In this document: positions 1-10,323 of the stretch, in pieces
Numbering within the stretch: the first letter of the stretch is position 1
Layout of the letters: the number at the start of each line of letters is the position of its first letter
DNA from: Schizophyllum amplum
Taxonomy: Eukaryota > Basidiomycota > Agaricomycetes > Agaricales > Schizophyllaceae
Reading direction: 5' to 3'
Assembly: GCA_007026445.1 (NCBI GenBank)
Contig: VDMD01000016.1
Coordinates: 1 to 64,000, forward strand
DNA: 64,000 bases
The notes under the pieces: model-generated
What the model was told of the DNA's origin: nothing
Database searches by the model: none
What the model saw: only the letters and a program-made list of their open reading frames with translations
Made by a program: the position numbers and the translations under genes

Positions 1-27
1 CGGTCGCGAGGCCGTGACAGGCCACCA

Positions 28-34
28 TATAAAG
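28..34 (+). promoter_or_regulatory. Probable TATA box of the Yippee-like gene
   Basis: TATAAAG lies about 70 bases upstream of the ATG at 104. Position and sequence suit a fungal TATA element; no other promoter evidence is visible. Confidence 0.4.
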
Positions 35-103
35 CCTGCCGTCAGCGTTTACCCTTGCCTTTCTCCTCGTCCCCTGCCCGCATCTGCACCCCTTGCCGCC
101 ACG

Positions 104-584
104 ATGGGCATGCGATATCGCCGCTACCTTGCTGGAGAGCGCATCTACGGCTGCTCACACTGCAAAACCCATCTCGCCACCATCCATGCTATGCGTTCCA
201 GGGTGAGTCCGCGCCACCGCCAGCGACGGTCCCGCGCTGACCCCCTTTGTAGGCCTTCAACGGCCAGCACGGCCGCGCATATCTCTTTGACATTGTGTAC
301 TTCTCTTCCTGCTCTGATCTATGCGCTTGCTGACCCCCGCGCAGCGTCAACATCCGGGAGGGCGATCCCTGCGACCGCGCGATGACAACGGGTACGCACA
401 CTGTGCGCGACATCTATTGCGTCAAATGTAACACGACCTTGGGCTGGAAATACGTGCGTCCTTGCAGCTTTCGCATCGCGCCACAGCTGATCCACCCCTT
501 CAGGACAAGGCATACGAGCCGTCACAGAAGTACAAAGAGGGCAAGTTCATCCTCGAGCGTAACCTGCTCGTCGACGTGCAGTAG
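104..584 (+). CDS. Yippee-like zinc-binding protein
   Basis: Four exons, about 104-202, 253-296, 345-453 and 504-584, joined by short GT-AG introns, give a protein of about 110 residues that covers the whole Yippee domain. Visible hallmarks are the paired CxxC zinc ligands (YGCSHCK near residue 18 and IYCVKC near residue 68), the AYLFD block, [12 protein letters not shown], and the C-terminal block from [10 protein letters not shown] to ILERNLL. The ATG at 104 gives MGMRYRRYL, the usual fungal start. Yippee proteins are small, highly conserved eukaryotic zinc proteins; the family also resembles the cereblon/Mis18 fold, but a precise role in fungi is not established. Nothing in the sequence looks truncated or frameshifted. 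Family assignment is firm; function is not inferred beyond zinc binding. Confidence 0.9.
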
Positions 585-1379
585 CCCTCGCGCCCCGCCC
601 CCGCTCCGGCAGGTCATCTCACCCGTGTTGGTCACTCCACTCCGTCGGCTCTTACCGCACCCTCGCTCGCATCCGCGCAGCGCGCCCACACAAAGCGCCT
701 GCGCCGTGCCCTGCATCCATCGTCCTGGCGTGCTCCCCCACGTCGAGGTCTGTAACACTAGAGCGGCCCGCTGCGCCGCATCGCCCACGCCCGTCACGCC
801 TTCGTGGCGCGCCCGTTCGCGCGCTCCGTCCTCCGCCCGCGCCCGCGACAGCATGCACCCACCGTCAGTCTTCGCTGCTGCTTCCATGCTGCTGACGCCC
901 TCCAGCGCGCCTCGCCCGCGCCCATCGATTCACTATCTATCGAATCACTAATTACTCATCGTCCGCCTTGGGGACATCCCCCGCATGCCCTGGTACCATG
1001 TTGTTTTACTCCCGCGCACCCAGCCGTAAGGTGCTTATCATCCATGTACTTATCACTTATCGAAAGAGCTGTGTACAGTTGACATTTGACAAGCGAGAAT
1101 AACAAGAGTTATACACGTATACTTACGGTGGTGTGGGAGGGCGTCACGAGTCTCAGGTAGATAGTCTTTCAAAGAGAGAACAGAAGTGGGCAGGACCACA
1201 TCGCCACGAGCACGATGTTGACTACCACCAGTTGTCCTCAGACATACCATCCTCCTCCGAATCTTCCTCATCGTCCCAATCTTCGTCCATTTCAACATCT
1301 TGCCTCCGATAGATCTCATCCTCTTCGTCTGATCCGTCATCTGCTGGGCATGAGCAATAAACTTCCCAACGACCAAAGG
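585..1379. other. Intergenic: 3' flank of Yippee gene and of F-box gene
   Basis: No independent gene supported. Long open frames here are compositionally biased and uninformative. The part 1222-1330 can encode, on the minus strand, a very acidic tail that may be a last exon of the F-box gene (see findings). Confidence 0.5.
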
Positions 1380-3059
1380 CTACGCACGACTTGTCATAAT
1401 GACCAACGGTCCGGGCTTGGTGAAGCAGCGTTCCATCCCATATACTTGGACGTCCTCCGCGAGAGCCGGCATCTCGTTGACCCACTTGACCCTCTTCAGC
1501 GGCGTGTCGAGCCAGAGCTCCCGCACTGGCAGGTCGTACACGAACGTTGGCACCAGTTTCGTGAGGACGTGCTGCTCGTAGACGTCTGTGCTGCCAAACT
1601 GGAGTACAACAAGGTGCGAGAGCCTCCCGCTTCGCCGTAGAGTACAGAGCGCGTCGATTAGAGCGCGGGCCTGCTTCCTTTTGGATGAGCTGATGACGGC
1701 ATGTGTATTTCCCAGCGTCAATTTCAGGTGCTGCAAGGTCGGAAGCCTGCCAATAAGGCCCTCGAATGCGGACGTGGTCGGATAGTCGGTGACCCACCAG
1801 AGCTCGAGATGGGTAAGCTTGCACTGCGACCTATCGAGAAAGTCGAAAAGCGGTTCCGTTTCCTTGCCTGACGTCGCCATGTAGACGAGTTGCGTTATAG
1901 AAGGCGCACTGACCGCCGCAAGCAGAGGCAGAGCATTACGAAGGTCCCCCACTTCGAAGGATATACGGCTTCCATGGAAAGTGCAGGTCCTGTCCGTGAT
2001 CGGTGGACGAGGATACCAGCTGGGGTTCCTGGGAACATCGCGCAGAGCGAAGTTTTGCAGCGACGTGCACCGAGTAATGAGGTCCACGCAAATCTCTGCA
2101 GGTAGTCGCGGGTTCACGGACAAGTCGATGAACTGGTGCCAAGGTAGAGAGAACGGAAGGGAGGTCATATCTTCGGGACGCAAGGTGCTGTTCAAGACCA
2201 GCGTCCTCAGCGCGGGGGCCCGCTCGAAGAAGCAAGGGACCCCGGACGCCTTCGCTTCGTCCAGCCAGGTCTCCTCGTCCTCGTCAGAGTCCATACCAAG
2301 CATTCCGAAGCCAGAGCTATATGGACTATACAAACCCAGTGTCACCTTCTCGAGGTGAGGGAGCGGTATGTCCGTGCAGATGTGCTTCATGACAGTCCAA
2401 GAAGGGTAGCGTAAATGGAGCTCTGACCAGCGTGATGCATGTTCATCCAGCGATGTCAGCCCCTTTGGGTTGGTGGGCGCCTTCCTCGATATAATGTCGT
2501 CGATACGCAAGCGCAGGTGCGCGTACGGTAATTTGTATAGGCTGCCATCGCGTTCGCGGTCAGTCTCGCGAGCGTCGATATCCAGATCGATCCATGGCTG
2601 CATATGAGGGGTGCGGAGTGCGATGTCACGCCACCATGCGCAGACGAACGGGAGTGCAAAGAACACAGGTCGCAAGAAGGTGGGGAATGGGGGGCGTCCG
2701 TTGGCCTTCAAATGAGAGCTGAAGGGAAAGACGTAGTGAAAGATCTCGAAGAGCAGTTCGTCGGGTAGCCGCCGGATTGGTGCGTTGAGAAAGGAGGATC
2801 GCCGTTCGACATCTTTCTCTGCTTTCTCGCGCATCGCCTGCATTGCTTCCAGCCGTTTCTGCATCGCAAGCTCCTCGGCCTGCAGTTCCGCCACATGGTT
2901 CTTGAGCAAGCATACCTCATTCTCGAGGGCGATGCGTTGGCTTTGCGATGGATGACCTCCCGACCGCAGATAGGGGAACCATGAGTGGTCGTCGAATTGG
3001 AGAGGTCTGAGGGTATGATCACAGTGCAGGCAGATAGAGATGCCTTCTTGTGGTTCCAT
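1380..3059 (-). CDS. F-box protein, agaricomycete type (copy A)
   Basis: A single uninterrupted reading frame of 559 residues. Residues 35-95 form a coiled-coil-like stretch rich in Glu, Lys and Leu, followed at about 95-115 by the F-box core (APIRRLPDELLFEIFHYVF) and then an FVCAWWRDIAL block that is typical of the large agaricomycete F-box family. The remaining 400 residues look like irregular leucine-rich repeats (HLEKVTLGL, LTHLELWW, LQHLKLTL). F-box proteins recruit substrates to SCF ubiquitin ligases through Skp1; the substrate is unknown. It is clearly paralogous to the gene at 22656-24340, sharing the SQRI...E N-terminal stretch, the F-box and the VRELWL(D/E)TPL C-terminal block. The start gives MEPQEGIS and a CLHC pair that copy B lacks. 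The frame ends at 1380, but a short intron could add an acidic tail down to 1222. Confidence 0.8.
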   Translation of the reverse strand: MEPQEGISICLHCDHTLRPLQFDDHSWFPYLRSGGHPSQSQRIALENEVCLLKNHVAELQAEELAMQKRLEAMQAMREKAEKDVERRSSFLNAPIRRLPDELLFEIFHYVFPFSSHLKANGRPPFPTFLRPVFFALPFVCAWWRDIALRTPHMQPWIDLDIDARETDRERDGSLYKLPYAHLRLRIDDIISRKAPTNPKGLTSLDEHASRWSELHLRYPSWTVMKHICTDIPLPHLEKVTLGLYSPYSSGFGMLGMDSDEDEETWLDEAKASGVPCFFERAPALRTLVLNSTLRPEDMTSLPFSLPWHQFIDLSVNPRLPAEICVDLITRCTSLQNFALRDVPRNPSWYPRPPITDRTCTFHGSRISFEVGDLRNALPLLAAVSAPSITQLVYMATSGKETEPLFDFLDRSQCKLTHLELWWVTDYPTTSAFEGLIGRLPTLQHLKLTLGNTHAVISSSKRKQARALIDALCTLRRSGRLSHLVVLQFGSTDVYEQHVLTKLVPTFVYDLPVRELWLDTPLKRVKWVNEMPALAEDVQVYGMERCFTKPGPLVIMTSRA

Positions 3060-3279
3060 GGTACTGCTACCTGAGATAAGAAGAATCTCAAGAGGCTTTG
3101 GAGGTAATTACTCACTGGGCGCTTATGTTGAGGTGACTGGCCAAGGCGTGTTGCGGCCCGGATGAAGCAAGTCCGCGGACTTCGATGTCCAAGCAACTGC
3201 TTTTTTCGTCGCTTCTGCTTTCTCACTCTCCGATCACTGCTATTGTTCTATCCCTTCCCCCTCCCCTTCCCCATTCAAA

Positions 3280-5196
3280 ATGGCCGCCGAAGGCTCCTCC
3301 AAGCAAGAGGAGAGGGTCCCCTTCTCCACGCTCGAGCTCTCCGAGCAAACCATGAAGGGCCTTACGGACATGGGCTTCTCCACGATGACCGATGTGCAGG
3401 CCAAGTCCATCCCCGTGCTCCTCGCCGGCAAGGACGTGTTGGGTGCGGCACGCACAGGCTCGGGGAAGACCCTTGCCTTCCTCATCCCCGCGATTGAGAT
3501 GCTGCACAGACTGAAGTTCAAGCCGATGAACGGTGCGTGGGCTTACGATCCGTGTATGTTGCTTCATTGACAGGCTGTGTGCAGGGACGGGCATTATTGT
3601 CATCACACCGACAAGAGAGCTTGCGCTGCAGATCTTTGGCGTGGCGAAGGACCTCATGCAATATCATTCACAAACGTTCGGTGTCGTGATGGGCGGCGCA
3701 AACCGAAGGGCAGAGATGGAGAAGTTGCAGAAGGGCGTCAACTTGATCATTGCAACCCCTGGCAGATTGTTGGATCACCTACAGGTGCGTTCGTGCTCGA
3801 TTTCCGTACTAGAAAAATCTAAACCGCCGTGCAGAACAGCAAGGGCTTTGTGTTCCGAAACCTGAAAGCACTCATCATCGACGAGGCTGACCGGATATTG
3901 GAGGTTGGATTCGAGGAGGAGATGAAGAGGATCATCTCCATATTGCCAAACGGTGCGAAAGCTTCATCTTGTCGCTTTTGATATGCTAACCTCCCCCTCC
4001 AGAGAACCGACAGTCCATGCTTTTCTCTGCCACCCAGACCACGAAGGTCCAGGACCTCGCGCGAATATCGCTGCGCCCCGGCCCCGTCCTCATCGACGTT
4101 GACAAGGAAGAGGCGACGAGCACCGTGACTACACTATCGCAAGGCTACGTCGTCTGCCCCTCCGACCGCCGCTTCCTCCTCCTCTTCACCTTCCTCAAAA
4201 AGCATCTTAAGAAGAAGATCATCGTCTTCTTCTCGAGTTGCAATTCCGTCAAGTACCACGCCGAGCTGCTGAACTACATCGACACCCCAGTTTTGGACTT
4301 GCATGTGCGTTGTCTTCCGTCATTAGGCGCCTCGGTGTAGGAACTTACTTTTACATCCACAGGGCAAGCAAAAGCAGCAGAAACGCACGAACACCTTTTT
4401 CGAATTCATCAACGCCGAGTCTGGTATTCTGCTCTGCACCGACGTTGCCGCGCGTGGGCTCGACATCCCGCGCGTAGACTGGATCATCCAGTACGACCCG
4501 CCAGACGATCCGCGCGATTACATTCACCGAGTTGGGCGTACCGCACGTGCGGGTAAAGTTGGCAAGAGCTTGCTCTTCCTGCTCCCGAGCGAGCTGGGCT
4601 TCCTGCGTTTCTTGAAGGAGTCGAAGGTCCCGCTGAACGAGTACAGCTTCCCGGCGAGTAAGATCGCGAACGTGCAGAGTCAGGTGCGCTGAGTCCCATC
4701 CATCGTCTGTTCTCCATTCTGACGCCTTGCGTTCAGTTGGAAAAACTTTTGCAGAAGAACTACTTCTTGCACCAGTCTGCGAAGGATGGGTACCGGTCGT
4801 ACCTACAGGCGTATGCGTCGTACTCGCTCAAGAAGATTTTCGACGTGAACGCACTCGACCTCGCTAAGGTTGGCAAGGCGTTTGGATTTACCGTCCCGCC
4901 ACGGGTGAACGTGAACATCGGCGAGGGCAAGGGGAACCGGACGCAGAAGCGCAAGCGCGCGGACGGAGAGACAACGAGCCAACACTTGAGCTCGTGGAGA
5001 CGGTGGGCGCGGACGGGATGAGGGGGATGCGGCGATGATGGACGATGAGGACGACGAGGCGGCACGTAAGCGCAGCAGGAAACAGTCGAAGGAGCGGCGA
5101 GTAGAGACGCTGGGGAAGAAGGCGGTGGACAAGGAGGTTTACAAGAAGAACAAGGAGCGGCAAAAGATGGGCGAGAGCTCGCAGTGGAGCAGGTGA
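3280..5196 (+). CDS. HAS1: ATP-dependent RNA helicase Has1 (DDX18 family)
   Basis: DEAD-box helicase of 60S (and early 40S) ribosome biogenesis, acting in the nucleolus. At least six exons. Motifs in order: Q motif (residues ~14-45), ARTGSGKT P-loop (~57-64), [21 protein letters not shown] (~167-170), FSAT, ARGLDIP and [10 protein letters not shown], followed by the Has1/DDX18-specific C-terminal domain ([18 protein letters not shown], then GFTVPPRVN). The ATG at 3280 gives [10 protein letters not shown] and a short N-terminal tail. The C-terminal basic tail ending in QWSR is characteristic of Has1, but is reached only after two frame changes, near 4966-4971 and 5014-5018. Adding one base at each site gives an acidic linker that runs into [11 protein letters not shown], so I regard both as missing-base errors. 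Read literally, the frame stops at 5019-5021 and loses the last ~60 residues. It is divergent from the F-box gene across a 220-bp promoter region. Confidence 0.93.
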
Positions 5197-5506
5197 CAGT
5201 AGGCTTTGTATTGGGTGCTTTGTTGTCGTGTATTCCTTCCCTCTGTATCGTCTGTATTGACGTCGTGCACACCGACGTCGTCGCCTTCGTTCACCCTGCT
5301 TCACCCCACGTCCGGATTCATTGTGAGTGTCGCGCGGAGTTCATTTGGCGCCGCCCGAGGCACACCCGCGCCGTGACGTACATGCGCCCAAGTACGTGGC
5401 CAAATAGGCGCAAATACGCACGTCAGTCCTCTTGAACGGAACGATTATCGCAGTTGACTTCCGATTTTTCCTCGACTCCTCGATTCCTTGACTCCCCTTG
5501 CGCACA
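5197..5506. other. Intergenic between HAS1 and POM33-like gene
   Basis: About 310 bases of 3' flank and promoter. No gene, repeat or RNA was recognised. Confidence 0.5.
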
Positions 5507-6599
5507 ATGGCGACAACGCAGGCACGCAGGCGCTCCTCCTCCCCCGCCGCTGTGCATGTTGAACTAACGCGCTATCGCTCTGCAGCACTATGTGTGGGCC
5601 AGCGGCCACTTCGTTCTCCTGCTGGCCGCCGCGATGTACATGCCCGCGGGCCTCTTCTTCAGCAACTCAAAAAACAAGTACTACAGTGGTACGTCGACGC
5701 GTGCTAGTATTCGTCGGCTCCGGAGATGCTAATGGGCAATCGCAGTCGCACTGTTGGGCGCGCTCACAAGCTATGCTATCGTCTGCTTGTGCGGGGTTTT
5801 CGCGTTGAATTCTGGCCTCGTGTTCTGACCTGGAGCTGTATAGTAAATCGCTAGGGACGCCCCAGCCAAATCTCAACTACATCAGGCGCGCGCTGATGGA
5901 CGAGGTGCGTAGCGCGTCATTCACGTCAAGCTAGCGCTGACAAGCGCGCAGAACGTTCAATACTTCATCCTTGCCTTCCACTGGTGGTCCGCGAAGCCCG
6001 TTACTCGTGCGTGTACTCTGTTGTGTATACGACATGCCGCTGACGCGCTGCATCCAGTCGCTCTCGTGCCCTACATCATCTTCTCGACCTTCCACGCGCT
6101 CACCTTCACGCGCACGACCATCCTGCCTCGTGTTCTGCCGCCTGGCCCGCCGGCTACACAGGGCGGTGCCCCCACGCCGCACCCGCTCGCCCGGTCGCTG
6201 CAGTCTTGGGTCAAGGGTGCGTCCTCCGCGTGCATGACGCGCATTCCCGACTAACGCGCGTGCACAGCCAACTATGATAAGGCTATGCGCGTCGTGGCGT
6301 TCACCGAGATCCTGATCATGGCGCGCCTGGTCGTTGGCGCGATCGTGCGCTCCAACTCGCTTATGTCGATCATCCTCTACGCGATGTTCCTGCGCTCGCG
6401 CTACTACCAGTCGGCGTTCACGCGGGAGGCGTTCGCGCTGGCGAACTCAAAGCTGGACCAGTTGGTGACGCGCGACGGCGTGCCGCCTGTCGCGAAGAAC
6501 GTGCTCGACCAGGCGCGCTTCTACATCGCCAAGTACGCCGGTGGGCCGTACGCGGCTGCGGCTGCTCCCCCGCAGGCTGCTGCCGCGCCCCGGCGCTAA
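5507..6599 (+). CDS. Pom33/Tts1 (TMEM33) family ER and nuclear-envelope membrane protein
   Basis: About 270 residues from roughly seven exons. After a short N-terminal exon (MATTQARR...), exon 2 begins HYVWASGHFVLLLAAAMY, the first membrane segment typical of the TMEM33/Pom33 family. Further family blocks are KSLGTPQPNL, RRALMDE(N)VQYF, HWWSAKPVT, YIIFSTFHALTFTRTT, LPPGPPAT, RSRYYQSAFTREA. Four or more hydrophobic segments are visible. Members shape tubular ER and help nuclear pore distribution (yeast Pom33/Per33, fission yeast Tts1). The first intron I infer (5552-5585) is very short, about 34 nt, so the exon 1/2 junction is less certain than the rest. The C-terminal alanine/proline-rich tail ends with the TAA at 6597-6599. 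Confidence 0.88.
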
Positions 6600-6914
6600 T
6601 GAAAGACTCGATTAATGACAAGGACATGCGGGTGCTGGGAAGACCGTTCTTAAGTATTTGTTGCTTTGCGTAGATACTGTTGCTTACCCAGATGATTGGA
6701 CCTTTCCTTAGCCTGCGTCTCTCCAATGCAAAGTTCAAACTCCAGACGTTTCGTGCGAGGTCGATGACGGTGGCGCGCGTCAGACGCCGAGAGCCTGTCA
6801 GTGTGCGAGATGACATCCCTATGACGCGTGCGGGAGCGTGTCGTGGTTGGGTTTATATACCTCGAATGCGGGGAAGGGGAGTACTCACTCAATCAACCAA
6901 CCACTACCACCACC
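6600..6914. other. Intergenic with promoter of the small membrane protein gene
   Basis: No gene seen. Contains a TATA-like element at 6852-6859. Confidence 0.45.
6852..6859 (+). promoter_or_regulatory. Probable TATA box for the small membrane protein gene
   Basis: TTTATATA about 60 bases upstream of the ATG at 6915. Confidence 0.4.
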
Positions 6915-7261
6915 ATGTCGCCCACAGTCGCATCCGCCACTCAGAACTTTGTCAACTCGGTCGCGGCGATATTTTCGTCACTCGTGCACTCTGTGCTCGC
7001 CGTCTTCCAGGCATATTCGCGTTGGGCAAGGAGATCATCAGCGCCGTCGTCCAGCTGTGCAGGAGGTTGTCTCCTTGGGGATGCAGGTTACCGGAGGAGC
7101 TTTGCACTTTGTCACGGGTAAGGGTGATGCCAGCCGATGCTAGCTCCTGAAGCTGACTGTCTACAGCAAATTTCTTCGTGCTGGCTATTCTCGGAGGGGG
7201 TTACTATTTCTATACGCAGAAGCAGCAAGGGAGGAGCGTAGGACCGAAGAGAATGCAGTAG
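6915..7261 (+). CDS. Small single-pass membrane protein, unrecognised
   Basis: About 97 residues: an amphipathic N-terminal half (MSPTVASATQNF, VAAIFSSLVHSVLAVFQ), a middle with EVVSLGMQVTGGALHFVT, one intron (7118-7166), and a C-terminal hydrophobic segment NFFVLAILGGGYYFYTQ followed by a short basic tail ending VGPKRMQ. The coding frame changes twice, near 7010-7012 and 7059-7061; one extra base at each point joins three segments that all look coding and of one style. I interpret these as two missing bases in the assembly, not as a pseudogene, because the last exon keeps splice phase. The family is not recognised with certainty. The layout suggests a small tail-anchored-like or ER membrane protein; function unknown. 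Confidence 0.6.
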
Positions 7262-7392
7262 GGGGAGGGTGATATATCCGAACTTGAACTTCTTGTGTAG
7301 CATAGCAACAAACAGTGGCAAACATGGCTAGGATTTGATGGGATTCATAAACGTGTCTCTCGCGTCTGTTCTTCCATCAACTGAGGGCGCGC

Positions 7393-9739
7393 ATGTCGCG
7401 GATTCCGGTTCCGAGCAGTTCTTCGCCGCGCCATCTGAGCTCGTCGCCTGTCCCGGACCGCTCCTCGTCGCCAATCCCCGGCGCGCGCCCGACACACTCG
7501 TCCAATCGGAGCACGTCCATGTCCATGTCTTCCCTCTCCTTCCCCGGCGGTTCCGCCTCCGATACCCGCAAGAAGCAGAGTCGCCGCGACGAGGTGCGCA
7601 CCACCGGGTGAAACCGGGCAGCGACAACTGACCAGTCCGCAGGCCATTCGCAAGAAAATCGAGTCCGAGCTGTCGCGCAAACGCACCATCTCGACCACTC
7701 AATACCAGCAGAAGGGCACGTCGAAGCGCAAGCAGCGCTCCGCCGCCAAGGGCACCGTCGCCGCCTCAAGCCGTCCCCTGCGCTCACGGTCCCCGAGAAC
7801 ATCACCGTTGCGGAGGCGAGCCAGCTCTGCGCTGCCAAGCGCACCGACTGTGTGCTCGTCGTCGACGATGAGGAGGGCCTCAGCGGCATCTTCACTGCCA
7901 AGGATCTGGCCTACCGCGTGCGTGCAGCGGCAGCGACATACCACGCTCCGACTTAACCCTCCGTAGGTCACTGCCGAAGGGCTCGACCCGCATACGACGC
8001 CCGTCCATGCCATCATGACGCGCAACCCCATGGTCACCCGGGACACGACCAGCGCGACCGAGGCGCTCGAGCTCATGGTCACCGTCACTTCCGCCACCTG
8101 GTGCGTGTCGCGTCTATCATACTTACATCCCATCTAACGCGTCCCGGTCCAGCCCGTGTGCAATGAAGATGGCAACGTCGTCGGTCTGCTGGATATCGCC
8201 AAGGTCTTCCAGGAGGCGCTCGGCAAGGTCGAACGCAGCTCGAGCGCGTCCGAGCAGCTCATGAGTGCCATGGCGGGCGTGCAGTCCGAGATGGGCAGCA
8301 TTGGACAGAACCCGCAGGCCGCCGCGATGCTCGCGTGGGTCGAGAAGCTGCGCGAGCGCACGGCGCTGCCGGACCTCACGACGCTCATGGACGCGCGCAC
8401 GCTACCCGCCACCGTCGGCCCCAAGACGACCGTGCGCGACGCTGCCCGTCTCATGAAGGAACACCGCACCACTGCCGTCTGCGTGATGGAGGGCCTGCCT
8501 GCGTCCCCCGGTATGCATCCCAACTCGGCGAAGATTGCTGGTATCTTCACTAGCAAGGATGTTGTGCTGCGTGTCATTGCAGCTGGTCTCGACTCCGGAC
8601 GCTGCAGCGTCGTCCGTGTCATGACGCCCCATCCGGACACGGCGCCGCCGAGCATGACTATCCACGATGCGCTGAAGAAGATGCACAGTACGTTCATCGT
8701 TATCGCCCCGCGCGCTATGCGCTAATACTCTGCAGACGGGCACTACCTCAACCTACCCGTTGTGGAGGCAGATGGCACCCTCGTCGCTATCATCGACGTT
8801 CTCACGTTGACGTATGCCACGTTGGAGCAGGTGCGAACATAACTAAACGTCGTTGCTGAAGCTGACCCTCTTCAGATGAACGCGGTCAGCCAAGAAGTTG
8901 CGCCTCAGGCAGACAATGAGGGCGGCCCGATGTGGGGTCGCTTTTTTGACTCCATCGGCCACGAAGACACTGAGTCCTACATCTCGGGCTCTCATGGCAT
9001 GGGCGACCTCAGCTCGATGCGCTCGCTCTCGCAGATTCAGCAGTCGCCCCAATCGGAGGTGCACCCCAACGATTCGGCGTCCGTCATGGACGATGCGCCC
9101 TCGCAGATCTCGGGTTACAACCGCCATGGTTCTCTCGCGCCACCTCCCGAGCTCCCTGTCGACGACGGCACGTACGTGTTCAAATTCCGCACGCCGTCCG
9201 GGCGCACGCACCGCTTCCAGTCCCGCCACGACGATGTCGAGCACCTGCGCGAGATCGTCATGGGCAAGCTCGCCACCGATCCGTTCTTCACCGAGTACCG
9301 CCCCGAGGACGGTGGGCCCCGCCCGGACCCGATTGACTTCACGCTCTCGTATACCGACGCGGACGGGGACACGGTGCTCATCACGACCGACCACGACGTC
9401 GCGGAGGCCGTCAAGATCGCCCGCATGACGAGCGAGGACCGTGTCGTGCTTTTCGTGCAGGGCGGAAAAGGCTGGGAGCGCTCGGCGCCTGCCGCGGAGG
9501 CGAAGGCGGCTGAGGTCGCGGAGGCGGCGCACCAGGAGAAGGTTGAGGTGGAGCATGCGGAGCAGGTGAATGCGGAGGTGCCGCCACGGTACACCCCTGC
9601 GCCGCGGGGCAAGTACGAAGATGTGGATGAGGTGATGGGCATTCCGAGGGATCTGCTGTTGCCGGCGAGCATAGGCGCCCTGGCGGTGGTCATCATCGGC
9701 ATCTTCACGGTCTCGCGCTTGACGCAGCCCAGCTACTAA
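7393..9739 (+). CDS. Mug70-like protein: CBS domains plus PB1 domain plus C-terminal membrane anchor
   Basis: About 650 residues over six or so exons. Order: Ser/Arg-rich N-terminus (~1-105); two CBS motifs in the first pair (VPENITVAEASQLC to GIFTAKDLAYRV, then MTRNPMVT to GLLDIAKVFQEALGKVE); a linker; a second CBS pair (TVRDAARLMKEHRTTAVCVM to GIFTSKDVVLRVIAAGLD, then VRVMTPHPDT to HYLNLPVV); and a PB1 domain around YVFKFRTPSGRTHRF to DGDTVLITTDHDVAEAV. A hydrophobic segment near the end (LLPASIGALAVVIIGIF) should anchor it. Fission yeast Mug70 has the same CBS x4-PB1 architecture; CBS pairs usually bind adenosine ligands, and PB1 mediates partner binding. Two frame breaks (near 7762-7766 and 8081-8083) each require one added base: GTVAA then LKPSPALT, and MVT then RHFRHLPVCNEDG. 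Both restored blocks match the family, so assembly error is likely. Confidence 0.85.
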
Positions 9740-10323
9740 GCGCTCGTGGTGGTGAGGCGGCGGCAAGGATGCGTTCAAGATGTTGACTGTAGAAGAAAGT
9801 GACGAGCTGGTGGGGAGGAACAAGGTGGAAAGAGTGCAGGAACGTTGGCACGCGGAGGTGTTGGATAATCTGTCGCGGTGTTGGATAATGCGTCGTGCAG
9901 ACGCCCGTTCATTATGCTAATTCCTATATCATGATGCCAATATCTATTGGAATGTTGACGACCGCCTTTCACGATGTTGCCTATCTAATCTATCTCTGCT
10001 GGTACAGCGCCTTTGTCAATGAGCGCTTTTCCCGTACACGAAATTCTACTCATCTACAGTAATCATCAGTCTTTCCTCTCCTCCCGACCGAACCATCTGC
10101 GTGATGCATGTAGAATCTGCTGGGACCTCACATGCACAAGCGATGACCCCGTCATCAATGAAAGGAGGGGACCTGGACCTGCCCGCCTGCTGCACCCTCC
10201 GGTCATCAAAGGCGCAGAAATGCAGAGGACCAGATGGCCCTTGCGCGCAGCTACTTATGTGGAACCAGTGGCTACATCTGCGAAGTCCCATCTCCTGTAA
10301 CCCCGTCCACCTGCCACTGAGAA
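9740..10323. other. Intergenic region
   Basis: About 580 bases without a supported gene. A few short open frames are present but carry no recognisable motif. Confidence 0.5.

Noticed and set aside
382..951. 189-codon plus-strand open frame after the Yippee gene
   Set aside because: Its first part is the true third Yippee exon, but the rest is Ser/Arg/Pro-rich noise reading through an intron and 3' flank.
8843..9823. A 326-codon open frame on the minus strand
   Set aside because: It is antisense to the well-supported Mug70-like CBS/PB1 gene, very rich in Arg/His/Val, and has no motif. GC-rich coding DNA often leaves its antisense open.
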